A stretch of DNA of 64,000 bases from Cellulomonas sp. C5510 (lineage in GTDB: Bacteria > Actinomycetota > Actinomycetes > Actinomycetales > Cellulomonadaceae). Of this stretch, positions 7,422-14,739 are shown piece after piece (within the stretch, counting starts at the first letter, position 1; every line of letters begins with the position of its first letter). The notes beneath the pieces were generated by a model. The model was not told where the DNA came from. It saw only the letters and a program-made list of their open reading frames with translations, and ran no database searches. Where the stretch lies: positions 1,426,001 to 1,490,000 of the forward strand of contig NZ_CP081862.1 in NCBI RefSeq assembly GCF_019797765.1, read 5' to 3'. A program made the translations under genes and the position numbers.

Positions 7422-7868
7422 ATGCCCGGTGCAGCCCACCACATCGCCCTCGTGGCGCACGACAACAAGAAGGTCGAGCTGCTGCGGTGGGCGGAGTTCA
7501 ACCGCGGCACGCTCTCACGCCACCACCTCTACGCCACCGGCACCACCGGCACGATGATCGAGTACGAGCTCGGCCTTCCCGTGACGCGGCTGCTGTCCGG
7601 CCCGGTCGGCGGCGACCAGCAGATCGGCGCCAAGATCGCCGAGGGCCTCATCGACATGCTGATCTTCTTCTGGGACCCGCTCGAGCCGCAGCCGCACGAC
7701 CCCGACGTCAAGGCGCTGCTGCGCATCGGCGCGGTCTGGAACGTCCCCATGGCGAGCAACCGCGCCACCGCGGACATGCTGATCTCCAGCCCGATGCTCG
7801 CGGAGCGGTGGACGCACCGGCCGGAGCTGACCCCGCGCGGGTGGGACGGCAGCGCGCCGACGGAGTGA
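7422..7868 (+). CDS. mgsA: Methylglyoxal synthase
   Basis: Converts dihydroxyacetone phosphate to methylglyoxal and phosphate, a glycolytic bypass; cytoplasmic. The 148-aa product has the complete family pattern: 'ALVAHDNKK' near the start, 'ATGTTG' (residues 38-43), '[11 protein letters not shown]' with Asp65, 'FFWDPL' with Asp85, '[12 protein letters not shown]' with Asp95, and '[12 protein letters not shown]'. Asp65 and Asp95 correspond to the two Asp residues used in catalysis in the E. coli enzyme. ATG 7422 has GGAAGG upstream. It is a single gene between the divergent GntR unit and a bidirectional terminator. Confidence 0.95.
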   Translation: MPGAAHHIALVAHDNKKVELLRWAEFNRGTLSRHHLYATGTTGTMIEYELGLPVTRLLSGPVGGDQQIGAKIAEGLIDMLIFFWDPLEPQPHDPDVKALLRIGAVWNVPMASNRATADMLISSPMLAERWTHRPELTPRGWDGSAPTE

Positions 7869-7873
7869 CGCGA

Positions 7874-7911
7874 CACCGCGGGTCGGCCCCGTCCGGGGCC
7901 GGCTCGCGGTG
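7874..7911. terminator. Bidirectional hairpin between mgsA and cysE
   Basis: Arms 7874-7890 and 7895-7911 pair in 15 of 17 positions (CACCGCGGGTCGGCCCC against its near complement) with a four-base loop. It lies between the convergent ends of mgsA and cysE. No U-tract, as is common in high-GC actinobacteria. Confidence 0.7.
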
Positions 7912-7930
7912 CGTCAGGTCGGGCGGTGCC

Positions 7931-8653
7931 TCAGATGTAGATCGCCGGGTCGTCGACCTCTGGCTCCGGGGGAGCGGACACCGGGCGCTGGCGGATCGTC
8001 GCCGGCACCCCCACGGCGACGGCTCCCGGCGGCACGTCCTTGAGCACCACCGCGTTCGCGCCGACCTGCGCGTCGTCGCCGATCCACACCGGCCCCAGCA
8101 CCTTCGCCCCGGCGCCGATGACGACGCGGTCGCCGACCGTGGGGTGCCGCTTGCCCCGGCGCATCGTCTTGCCGCCGAGCGTCGCGCCGTGGAACAGCAC
8201 GACGTCGTCGCCGATCACGGCCGTCTCGCCGACCACCACGCCCATGCCGTGGTCGATGAACAGCCGCCGCCCGACGGTCGCGCCCGGGTGGATCTCCACC
8301 CCGGTCACCGCGCGGGACGCCTGGGACAGCAGCCGGGCCGGCAGGCGCAGGCCCGGCCGCTGCCACAGCCGGTGGGCCACCCGGTGCACCCACACGGCGT
8401 GCAGGCCCGGGTAGGCGAGCGCGACCTCCAGCCCCGACCGCGCGGCCGGGTCGCGGCGCTGGGCCGCGTCCAGGTCCTCGCGCAGCGTCCGCGCGAACGC
8501 CCGCAGACGGCGCCAGTGGTCCGACGCGCTGCGGGGACCGTCCGCGACGGGGCGGCCCGTCGCGGACGCCGGGCGCGCCGGCGACGGCACCCCGCGCCCC
8601 TCGTCGGGGCGGGAGGCGCCGTCGGGGCGCGGCAGCCGGGTGGTGGAGGTCAT
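7931..8653 (-). CDS. cysE: Serine O-acetyltransferase
   Basis: Acetylates L-serine with acetyl-CoA to give O-acetylserine, the substrate of CysK. The 240-aa protein has a disordered Pro/Arg/Ala-rich N-terminus (about 45 residues), a short helical domain, and a left-handed beta-helix of hexapeptide repeats ('[25 protein letters not shown]' and on). The active-site block '[16 protein letters not shown]' and '[20 protein letters not shown]' are intact. The very last residue is Ile (DDPAIYI), the residue that inserts into CysK in cysteine synthase complexes. ATG 8653 is 14 bp downstream of the cysK stop, so it is the second gene of the cysK-cysE transcript. Confidence 0.95.
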   Translation of the reverse strand: MTSTTRLPRPDGASRPDEGRGVPSPARPASATGRPVADGPRSASDHWRRLRAFARTLREDLDAAQRRDPAARSGLEVALAYPGLHAVWVHRVAHRLWQRPGLRLPARLLSQASRAVTGVEIHPGATVGRRLFIDHGMGVVVGETAVIGDDVVLFHGATLGGKTMRRGKRHPTVGDRVVIGAGAKVLGPVWIGDDAQVGANAVVLKDVPPGAVAVGVPATIRQRPVSAPPEPEVDDPAIYI

Positions 8654-8667
8654 CGCGGGGTGTCCGA

Positions 8668-9603
8668 TCAGTCCAGGAGGTCGGCGTACAGGATGGAGGA
8701 CAGGTAGCGCTCGCCGAACGACGGGATGATCACCACGATCAGCTTCCCGGCGTTCTCCGGGCGCTTGCCCAGCTCGATGGCCGCGTGCAGCGCCGCGCCG
8801 GACGAGATGCCGACGAGCAGGCCCTCCTCCTTCGCGGCCCGGCGGGCCACGGCCACGGCCGTCTCGGCGTCCACGTCGACGATCTCGTCGTACACGCCGG
8901 TGTCGAGGATCTCGGGCACGAAGTTCGCGCCGATGCCCTGGATCTTGTGCGGGCCGGGCTGGCCGCCGTTGAGGATCGGCGACTCGGCGGGCTCGACGCC
9001 CACGACCTGCACGCCGGGCTTGCGCTCCTTGAGCACCTGGCCGACGCCCGTGATGGTGCCGCCCGTGCCGATGCCGGCGACGAGGATGTCGACCTCGCCG
9101 TCCGTGTCCGCCCAGATCTCCTCGGCGGTCGTGCGGCGGTGGATCGCGGGGTTCGCCTCGTTCGCGAACTGGCGGGCGAGGATGGCGCCCGGCCGCTCCT
9201 GGACGATCTCGTTCGCCCGGTTCACCGCACCCTTCATGCCCTCGGCGGCCGGCGTGAGGATCAGCTCCGCGCCGTACGCCCGCAGCAGCGCGCGCCGCTC
9301 CTTCGACATGGACTCCGGCATGGTCAGCACGACGTCGTACCCGCGCGCGGCGCCGACGAACGCCAGCGCGATGCCGGTGTTGCCGCTGGTCGCCTCGACG
9401 ATGGTCCCGCCCGGCTTCAGCTCGCCGGACGCCTCGGCGGCGTCGACGATCGCCACGCCGATGCGGTCCTTCACCGAGCTCGCGGGGTTGTAGAACTCGA
9501 GCTTGCCGACGACCGTCGCCCCGACACCCTCGGTCAGCTTGTTGATGCGGACCAGGGGGGTGTTGCCGATGAGCTTCGTCGCGTCGTCGTAGATGCGTGC
9601 CAT
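8668..9603 (-). CDS. cysK: Cysteine synthase A (O-acetylserine sulfhydrylase)
   Basis: PLP enzyme that makes cysteine from O-acetylserine and sulfide, 311 aa, cytoplasmic. The PLP lysine is Lys45 in '[12 protein letters not shown]', the substrate loop is '[13 protein letters not shown]', the phosphate-binding loop is '[12 protein letters not shown]', and the C-terminal '[12 protein letters not shown]' is present. All family landmarks and the length match. First gene of cysK-cysE; a 164-base leader separates it from an upstream Cys-codon leader peptide, so expression is likely attenuated by cysteine supply. ATG 9603 has AGAAGGA upstream. Confidence 0.97.
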   Translation of the reverse strand: MARIYDDATKLIGNTPLVRINKLTEGVGATVVGKLEFYNPASSVKDRIGVAIVDAAEASGELKPGGTIVEATSGNTGIALAFVGAARGYDVVLTMPESMSKERRALLRAYGAELILTPAAEGMKGAVNRANEIVQERPGAILARQFANEANPAIHRRTTAEEIWADTDGEVDILVAGIGTGGTITGVGQVLKERKPGVQVVGVEPAESPILNGGQPGPHKIQGIGANFVPEILDTGVYDEIVDVDAETAVAVARRAAKEEGLLVGISSGAALHAAIELGKRPENAGKLIVVIIPSFGERYLSSILYADLLD

Positions 9604-9767
9604 GTCGCGTCCGTCCTTCTCTCGTCAGGTGGTGGGAGTACCGGGGATGACGGGTCCTGCATCGCACGGCACGGGCGGACGCCCTGCCGTGGGGTCCGAG
9701 GCGAGCGCTGGCCGGGGCGTGGCGGACCCGTCAGGGGTGCGACGCGGACGGCGGTGGGGCCAGCGCT

Positions 9768-9854
9768 CTACCGACAGCGACAGGTGCGCCGCGGGGCACG
9801 GGACGTCGCGGGGCGGGACAGGGAACGCACGGTGCTGGACGCGGTGACGCGCAT
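9768..9854 (-). CDS. Short leader peptide with terminal Cys codons upstream of cysK
   Basis: A 28-codon ORF, ATG 9854 to TAG 9768, with GGGAGAGGGAG just upstream. The end of the peptide is APRRTCRCR, and both Cys codons are the unusual TGT. The motif Cys-Arg-Cys is the same as in the ssu leader peptide 6.5 kb away, and the promoter in front has the same layout. Together they suggest cysteine-dependent attenuation of cysK-cysE. With only two Cys codons the case is weaker than for the ssu leader. The ORF and RBS are seen; the regulatory role is inferred. Confidence 0.6.
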   Translation of the reverse strand: MRVTASSTVRSLSRPATSRAPRRTCRCR

Positions 9855-9901
9855 GCCCGGCTCCCTCTCCCGTCAGGTCGGCGTCGGGGCCGACAGGCCC
9901 G

Positions 9902-9931
9902 ACAGTAACCGTAACGCGCGGACGGCGACAA
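9902..9931 (-). promoter_or_regulatory. Predicted promoter of cysK-cysE
   Basis: On the minus strand: -35 TTGTCG (9926-9931), 18-base spacer, -10 TACTGT (9902-9907). This is the same arrangement as the ssu promoter. A GC-rich imperfect hairpin (GTCGGGCC-TGTC-GGCCCCGAC) begins at the -10 end and may form at the 5' end of the transcript. Confidence 0.55.
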
Positions 9932-10068
9932 AGATGCCCGGGTCGTCCGCCGGGCGCCGTCAGTGCCGTCACCAGGGGTTCCTCCGCGCCCGTCGTCACC
10001 CGTCCACGGTGCGCCACGCCCCGCGTCCCCGCCACCGGGTGGTGCGCCGCCGTGGCACGATGCGCGGC

Positions 10069-11034
10069 ATGAGGCTGGACGACGCGGTCCCGGACGTGCT
10101 CGGCGGCGACTGGGTGCAGCGCACGATGCACCTGCGACCCGACGCGCTCGGCGACCCCGTCGCGACCCTGGTGCACCGCCGCGACGCCGCCGCCGACCGC
10201 ACCCGGCCCGCCGTGCTGTACGTGCACGGATTCGTCGACTACTTCTTCCAGGCCCACGTCGGGGACGCGCTCGCGGGCCGCGGCTACGACCTGTACGCGC
10301 TCGACCTGCGCGACTACGGCCGCTCCATCCGGCCCGGCCGGGTGCCGAACGACACCCACGACCTCGCCGTCCACGCCGAGGAGCTCGACGCCGCCGTGCG
10401 GGTGCTGCGCGCCGAGCACGACCGCGTGGTGCTGCTCGGCCACTCGACGGGCGGGCTCGTCGCCGCGCTGTGGGCGCATCACCGGCGCGGCCTCGGGCGG
10501 GTCGACGCGGTGGTGCTCAACAGCCCGTGGCTGGACCTGCGGGGCTCCCTGCTGGAGCGCACCGTCGCGACCTGGGCGATCGTGCACGTGCTGGGACGCG
10601 TCGCGCCGCGGCTGGTCGTCTCGCACCTCGGCGAGCACTACGGCCGCGCGCTGCACAGCGCCTCCGGCGGCGAGTGGGACTACGACCTCGGCTGGAAGCC
10701 GCACGAGGGGTTCCCGGTGCGGGCCGGCTTCGTCCGCGCGGTCCGGCGCGGCCACGCGGCCGTCGCGGCTGGGCTCGCCATCGACGTGCCCGTGCTGGTC
10801 CTGTCCTCCGACGCGACCGGCCCGGACGACCGCTGGCACGACGCGCTGCTCACCACCGACTCGGTGCTGGACGTCGCCGACATGCGGCGGCTCGCCCCCC
10901 GCCTCGGCGCGGACGTCACGAGCGTCGAGGTCCCGGGCGGGGCGCACGACCTGGCGCTGTCGCCCCTGCCGGCCCGCACCCGGTACCTGGACGAGGTGCT
11001 CGGGTGGCTGGACGTGACGCTCGCGCGGGCCTGA
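10069..11034 (+). CDS. Alpha/beta hydrolase (serine aminopeptidase/lysophospholipase-like)
   Basis: Cytoplasmic alpha/beta-hydrolase of 321 aa. The oxyanion segment is 'VLYVHGFVDYFF' (residues 49-60), the nucleophile elbow is GHSTGG with Ser126, and a C-terminal 'VPGGAHDLALS' supplies the catalytic His. The 'FVDYFFQ' and 'DLYALDLRDYGRS' blocks match the lysophospholipase-like Hydrolase_4 group. ATG 10069 follows CACGAT by six bases, the leaderless pattern of this genome; an in-frame ATG lies nine bases upstream. It is monocistronic, divergent from cysK, and convergent with the PIN toxin. Substrate unknown. Confidence 0.85.
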   Translation: MRLDDAVPDVLGGDWVQRTMHLRPDALGDPVATLVHRRDAAADRTRPAVLYVHGFVDYFFQAHVGDALAGRGYDLYALDLRDYGRSIRPGRVPNDTHDLAVHAEELDAAVRVLRAEHDRVVLLGHSTGGLVAALWAHHRRGLGRVDAVVLNSPWLDLRGSLLERTVATWAIVHVLGRVAPRLVVSHLGEHYGRALHSASGGEWDYDLGWKPHEGFPVRAGFVRAVRRGHAAVAAGLAIDVPVLVLSSDATGPDDRWHDALLTTDSVLDVADMRRLAPRLGADVTSVEVPGGAHDLALSPLPARTRYLDEVLGWLDVTLARA

Positions 11035-11064
11035 GACGCCGTCGCGCGGCACGACGCCGAGGGC

Positions 11065-11463
11065 TCAGGCCGCGAGCGTCAGTACCGGGCAGCGGGCGAC
11101 CCCGGCCCGCGCGATGCGGACGTCCGCGGTGACGAGGGTGAGGTCGTGCGCCTCCGCGGCGGCGACGTACGCGGCGTCGTAGCTGGAGAGGTTCTCCCGC
11201 AGCTGCCACATCCGGGGCACGAGCGGGGCGACGGCGGTGACCGCCACGGTCGCGGTGGACAGTGCCGCGACCGCTGCGTCCGCTCGCGCCGGGTCGAGCT
11301 TCCCGCCCCGCCAGAGCCCCCGGATCACGGACAGCACCTCGGTGTGCCACGTCTCCGGCACCAGCCACGCGGGGTCGGACCGCAGCGCGTGGTCGGCCGC
11401 TGCCGCGCGCGGGTCGTCGGCGGTGAAGGTCAGGGCGAACGCCGAGGCGTCCGGGACGATCAC
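11065..11463 (-). CDS. PIN-domain toxin (VapC/FitB-like)
   Basis: PIN-domain ribonuclease of 132 aa. The first acidic residue is in 'MIVPDASAFALTF' (Asp5), further acids are in 'PETWHTEVLSVIRGL' and 'YDAAYVAAAEAHDLTLVTADVRIARAG', which hold the last conserved Asp residues. These are the metal-binding acids of VapC proteins. Its ATG overlaps the antitoxin stop by four bases (11460-11463). Toxins of this family cut tRNA or rRNA and are held inactive by the partner protein. The target here is unknown. Its acid residues are intact, so it is probably functional. Confidence 0.88.
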   Translation of the reverse strand: MIVPDASAFALTFTADDPRAAAADHALRSDPAWLVPETWHTEVLSVIRGLWRGGKLDPARADAAVAALSTATVAVTAVAPLVPRMWQLRENLSSYDAAYVAAAEAHDLTLVTADVRIARAGVARCPVLTLAA

Positions 11464-11708
11464 GCTCCGCCGCCGGGACGTTCCTCGCGCGCCGCCGAGA
11501 GCGCGTCGAGCACGTCCTGGCCGGTCGCCGACCCGCCCTGACGCCAGCCGGCGATCGAGTCGAGCACGGCGACGTTGTGGGCGAACGACGCCTCCCGCAG
11601 CACCACCTCCCGGAGGAACGCCTGGAGGCTCTGGCCGCGCGACCGCGCGCGCTCGGTCAGCACGTCCCGGACGTCGTCCGGGACGTCACGGATCTGGATC
11701 GCCACCAT
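11460..11708 (-). CDS. Antitoxin of the VapB/FitA type (ribbon-helix-helix)
   Basis: An 82-aa partner of the PIN toxin. The N-terminus 'MVAIQIRDVPDDVRDVLTERARSRGQSLQAFLREVV' has the ribbon-helix-helix pattern of FitA antitoxins, which bind DNA as dimers; the C-terminal half would wrap the toxin. ATG 11708 is preceded by GGAGG at a suitable distance and is preferred over an ATG 15 bases upstream. A perfect inverted repeat lies 13 bases upstream of the start and suits autoregulation. Confidence 0.85.
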   Translation of the reverse strand: MVAIQIRDVPDDVRDVLTERARSRGQSLQAFLREVVLREASFAHNVAVLDSIAGWRQGGSATGQDVLDALSAAREERPGGGA

Positions 11709-11720
11709 GCCTCCATGATG

Positions 11721-11735
11721 CATGCAGATTGCATG
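11721..11735 (-). promoter_or_regulatory. Operator candidate of the toxin-antitoxin pair
   Basis: CATGCA-GAT-TGCATG, a perfect 6-bp inverted repeat, fills most of the 27-base gap between the SCO1664-family gene and the antitoxin start. FitA/VapB dimers usually bind such repeats in their own promoters. Confidence 0.6.
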
Positions 11736-12527
11736 TCAGAACAACGGCCACGGCACCGCGGGCATGTCCCCCTCCGGCCCCGGGAACCGGCCGTCGCGCA
11801 GCAGCCGCGCGCACCGGGCCGCCAGCGCGGCGACCTCCGCCTCGGCGAGGAGGTCCGCCAGCGCCGCGCCGAGCTCGCCCCCCAGCCCGTCGCGCACCCG
11901 CTCGACGCCCGCGCGCTCGTCGCCGTCCAGCGGCGCGCCGATCCAGCCCCACAGCACCGTCCGCAGCCGCGGCTCGACGTGGAACGTCACGCCGTGGTCG
12001 ACGCCGAACCGGTGGCCGCCCGGCACCGGCAGCACGTGCCCGCCCTTGCGGTCCGCGTTGTTGAGCAGCACGTCCAGCACCGCCATGCGGCGCAGCGCCG
12101 CCGAGTCCTCGTGGACCAGCACGACGGGGGAGCCGGCCTCGTCCTCGCCCTCGACGACCGCGCGCCAGCCCGCCCCCGGCACGCGGTCGGCCGGCAGCAC
12201 GTCGACGGGGTCCTGCGCCGCGTCGGGCTCCTGCCAGAGCTGCACCATCCCGGCGCCGAGCGGGCCGTCCCGCAGCCACGTGCGCGGCACGACGCCCCAG
12301 CCGGTGGCCTCGGAGACGAGGTACGCGGCGACCTCGCGCCGGGCGAGTGTGCCGTCCGGGAAGTCCCACAGCGGCTTCTCGCCGGCGACGGGCTTGTAGA
12401 CCACCGACGTCCCGCCGATCCGGGCCAGGAACGTCGCGTTCGAGGCCGTCGTGATCCGGCCCACCACCTCGAGGTCGCCGCGCTCCAGGTCCTCCTGCGG
12501 CGCGTCGCGGGTGTCGGGCGCGGTCAC
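11736..12527 (-). CDS. SCO1664 family protein (kinase-like fold)
   Basis: Conserved actinobacterial protein of 263 aa with similarity to phosphatidylinositol-kinase-like proteins. Blocks seen: 'GRITTASNATFLARI', 'VVYKPVAGEKPLWDFPDGTLARREVAAYLVSEATGWGVVP' (nucleotide-binding lysine region; given by its core YKPVAGEKPLWDFP), 'VLDVLLNNADRKGGH' and 'GVDHGVTFH', which resemble a kinase catalytic loop and metal site. The GTG start overlaps the DUF3090 stop (12524-12527), so the two are coupled. The set with the upstream phosphomutase is a recurrent actinobacterial cluster, often near mycothiol ligase mshC. Biochemical role not established. Confidence 0.85.
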   Translation of the reverse strand: MTAPDTRDAPQEDLERGDLEVVGRITTASNATFLARIGGTSVVYKPVAGEKPLWDFPDGTLARREVAAYLVSEATGWGVVPRTWLRDGPLGAGMVQLWQEPDAAQDPVDVLPADRVPGAGWRAVVEGEDEAGSPVVLVHEDSAALRRMAVLDVLLNNADRKGGHVLPVPGGHRFGVDHGVTFHVEPRLRTVLWGWIGAPLDGDERAGVERVRDGLGGELGAALADLLAEAEVAALAARCARLLRDGRFPGPEGDMPAVPWPLF

Positions 12528-13075
12528 GCGTCCCCGGGGTCGCACACGTGGCCGTCGGGGTCCACCGGCTCGCCGCACCGCGGGCACAGAGGCCGGCCGG
12601 CCCGCACGACCCGGCGGGCCCGCTCGGCGAACGCCCGCGCGCTGCCCACCGGCATCCGCAGGATCATCGCCTCCTCCGGCTCGATCTCCTCGAGCGCGGC
12701 GGCCTCGTCCTCCGACTCGACCTCCACCAGAGGGAACGCCTCGACGACGACCTGACCCGTCGCAGCGTCCCAGCTCAGCCGCATCGAGCCCAGCCGGAAG
12801 TCCTCCTCGACGGGCTGGTCGACCGGGTCCTCGTCGACGAGCTCGGGGGTGGCCTCCGCCGGGACGCTGTAGCGGTTGCCGTCCTCGGTCATGAGCTCGT
12901 CGAGGATGAGGTCGATCTTGTCCGCCAGGACTGCGGCCCACTCCTTCTCCATCGCGACGCTCGTGGTGCGGCGCCCCGTGCGGGCCTGCAGGTAGAACGT
13001 GCGCTGACCGGGACGGCCGACCGTGCCGATCACGGCGCGGTCGGGCCAGTCGTGCAGGTGGACGAGGGTCGGCAT
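12524..13075 (-). CDS. DUF3090 family protein
   Basis: Protein of 183 aa conserved in actinobacteria. The N-terminal 'PGQRTFYLQARTGRRTTSVAMEKEWAAVLADKIDLILDEL' core is family-typical, and the C-terminus has a CPRCGEPVD...C motif, a probable zinc ribbon ('PLCPRCGEPVDPDGHVC'). ATG 13075 follows TAGCAT by exactly six bases, so the message is likely leaderless. It lies between the phosphomutase gene and the SCO1664 gene in the same orientation. Function unknown; operon partners suggest a shared role. Confidence 0.88.
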   Translation of the reverse strand: MPTLVHLHDWPDRAVIGTVGRPGQRTFYLQARTGRRTTSVAMEKEWAAVLADKIDLILDELMTEDGNRYSVPAEATPELVDEDPVDQPVEEDFRLGSMRLSWDAATGQVVVEAFPLVEVESEDEAAALEEIEPEEAMILRMPVGSARAFAERARRVVRAGRPLCPRCGEPVDPDGHVCDPGDA

Positions 13076-13084
13076 GCACCCATG

Positions 13085-13804
13085 CTAGGAGCGCGGTCCG
13101 ACACCGTCACGGGGAGCACCCGCGGGCCCGGCGCCGCCACCGACCGGCGCGTCCCCGGCGGGCGCCGCGCCCCGCAGCCACGACAGGTCCCCGGCGTCGG
13201 TGTTCACCGCGACGACCTCGGGCCGCGCCGGTCCGTACCGCACCACCGACACCGACGCGGGCCCCGCCGCCAGCCGCTGGAACAGGTCCAGGTGCATCCC
13301 GAGCGCGTCCGCGAGCACCGCCTTGACGATGTCGCCGTGCGTGACGGCCGCCCACACCGCCCCGGGTCCGTGCTCCGCCTCGACGGCGGCGTCCTGCTCC
13401 CGCACCGCCGCGACCGCCCGCGCCTGCATCGCGGCCAGCGACTCGCCGCCCGGGAACGTCGCGGCGCTCGGCTGCGTCTGGACGGTCGCCCACAGCGGCT
13501 CGGCGGCCAGGTCCTTCAGCGTCCGGCCCTGCCAGGAGCCGTAGTCGCACTCCGTCAGGCGGGCGTCGACCCGGGCCGTGGGGGCGTCGGCCTGGCGGTC
13601 CGTGACCGCGCGCGCCGTCTGCCGGCACCGCTCCAGGGGGCTCGTCACCACCGCGACCAGCGGGACGGCGGCGAGCCGCTCCGCCGTCCGGACGGCCTGG
13701 TCCCGGCCCACCCGGTCGAGGCGGATCCCGGCGGTGCGGCCCGCGAGGAGACCCGAGGCGTTCGCGGTGGTGCGGCCGTGGCGGACGAGGAGGACGGTGG
13801 CCAT
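13085..13804 (-). CDS. Histidine phosphatase family protein (MSMEG_4193-type phosphomutase)
   Basis: Histidine-phosphatase superfamily enzyme of 239 aa. The catalytic 'LVRHGRTTANASGLLAGRTAGIRLD' motif (LVRHG with the phospho-acceptor His) is at the N-terminus, 'SPLERCRQTA' and 'DYGSWQGRTLKDL' follow, and the second His lies in 'AVTHGDIVKAVLADALGM'. This is the MSMEG_4193 type that neighbours DUF3090 and SCO1664 genes in many actinobacteria. ATG 13804 lies six bases after TAGGCT, a leaderless start. The last 30 residues are Gly/Pro/Ala-rich. Substrate not known. Confidence 0.87.
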   Translation of the reverse strand: MATVLLVRHGRTTANASGLLAGRTAGIRLDRVGRDQAVRTAERLAAVPLVAVVTSPLERCRQTARAVTDRQADAPTARVDARLTECDYGSWQGRTLKDLAAEPLWATVQTQPSAATFPGGESLAAMQARAVAAVREQDAAVEAEHGPGAVWAAVTHGDIVKAVLADALGMHLDLFQRLAAGPASVSVVRYGPARPEVVAVNTDAGDLSWLRGAAPAGDAPVGGGAGPAGAPRDGVGPRS

Positions 13805-13853
13805 GGCGCGAGCCTAGGCGGCGGGGTCGCCTGCGGCGGGTCGGGGGCGTCGG

Positions 13854-13924
13854 AGCGGATGACGGGAATCGAACCCGCGTAGCCAGTTTGGAAGACTGGG
13901 GCTCTACCATTGAGCTACATCCGC
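13854..13924 (-). tRNA. tRNA-Gly (TCC)
   Basis: Cloverleaf of 71 bases. Acceptor GCGGATG pairs with CATCCGC; the D-arm is GCTCAATGGTAGAGC; the anticodon loop is CTTCCAA with anticodon TCC; the T-arm is GCGGGTTCGATTCCCGT; the discriminator is T. No CCA is encoded. Confidence 0.97.
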
Positions 13925-14000
13925 GCAGGCCCGGCGTGCGGGCTGCCGGACAAGGGTACCCGCTCCGGCGGCACCGTCCCCGCCACTAGACTCGCCGCGA

Positions 14001-14074
14001 CGGGATGTGGCGCAGGTTGGTAGCGCGTCCGCTTTGGGAGCGGAAGGTCGTCGGTTCGAATCCGTCCATCCCGA
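14001..14074 (+). tRNA. tRNA-Pro (TGG)
   Basis: Cloverleaf of 74 bases: acceptor CGGGATG with CATCCCG, D-arm GCGCAGGTTGGTAGCGC, anticodon stem CCGCT/AGCGG with loop TTTGGGA (anticodon TGG), T-arm with GGTTCGAATCC, discriminator A. Divergent from tRNA-Gly, 76 bp away. Confidence 0.97.
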
Positions 14075-14132
14075 CCGAGACGCCGACGCGTCGCGTCGCC
14101 CGGTCGTCTGCGCGCGGCCGTAGCCTGGCGAG

Positions 14133-14708
14133 GTGCTCCATCCTGTTGCACGCCGTCCCGCCGCGTCGTGGCGCGAGGAGTGCCTGACGCTCCTCGCCGC
14201 CGGCGACTGGTACCCGCTGTCCCGGACCGCGATGGCCTGGCGGCTGGACGGCGGCGCGTACACGCCGGAGGCGTGGCTGGCGGACGTCAGCGCCGCGCTG
14301 CTCGACCAGCAGCCGAAGACGGCCGTGCACTGCTGCGACATGGCGCTGCACGTGTGGGTGGAGCGCCCGCAGGACCGGGCGGTGCTGCACCACGTGCGCG
14401 GCCTGCTGGTCGCCGACCACCTCCGGGACCCGGGCAGCGCGCTGCCCGACCTCGAGTTCTCCGCGGGCGGGCCGGCGTGGCTGCGCGACGACACACGCCG
14501 CGAGCTGGAGCGGGTGCGGGGGCGGGCCGCCACGTCGCGGGTGCGGGTGCCCCGGGCGCAGCCCGCACCGGAGTACGACGCCGCCTACCTCGACCTCGTC
14601 TCGGGCCCCTCGTCCTCGCCGCGGCCCCCGCGGCCGGACCCGTTCCCCGAGGACGGCGCGGAGCCCGCGCTGTGGGCCCGCACGCTGCCGCTGCTGACGC
14701 AGGCCTGA
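14133..14708 (+). CDS. Conserved hypothetical protein
   Basis: 191 aa, not recognised. No signal peptide or membrane helix. The first 135 residues have ordinary amino acid composition with several Trp and a Cys pair ('HCCDMALHVWVERPQD'); the last 40 are Pro/Ser-rich and probably disordered. GTG 14133 lies six bases after TAGCCT, which supports leaderless expression from this point. It stands alone, 59 bp after tRNA-Pro, and converges with the MFS gene. Confidence 0.7.
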   Translation: MLHPVARRPAASWREECLTLLAAGDWYPLSRTAMAWRLDGGAYTPEAWLADVSAALLDQQPKTAVHCCDMALHVWVERPQDRAVLHHVRGLLVADHLRDPGSALPDLEFSAGGPAWLRDDTRRELERVRGRAATSRVRVPRAQPAPEYDAAYLDLVSGPSSSPRPPRPDPFPEDGAEPALWARTLPLLTQA

Positions 14709-14739
14709 CGCGGGCGGTCGCACCTGCGGCGGTGGTGGC

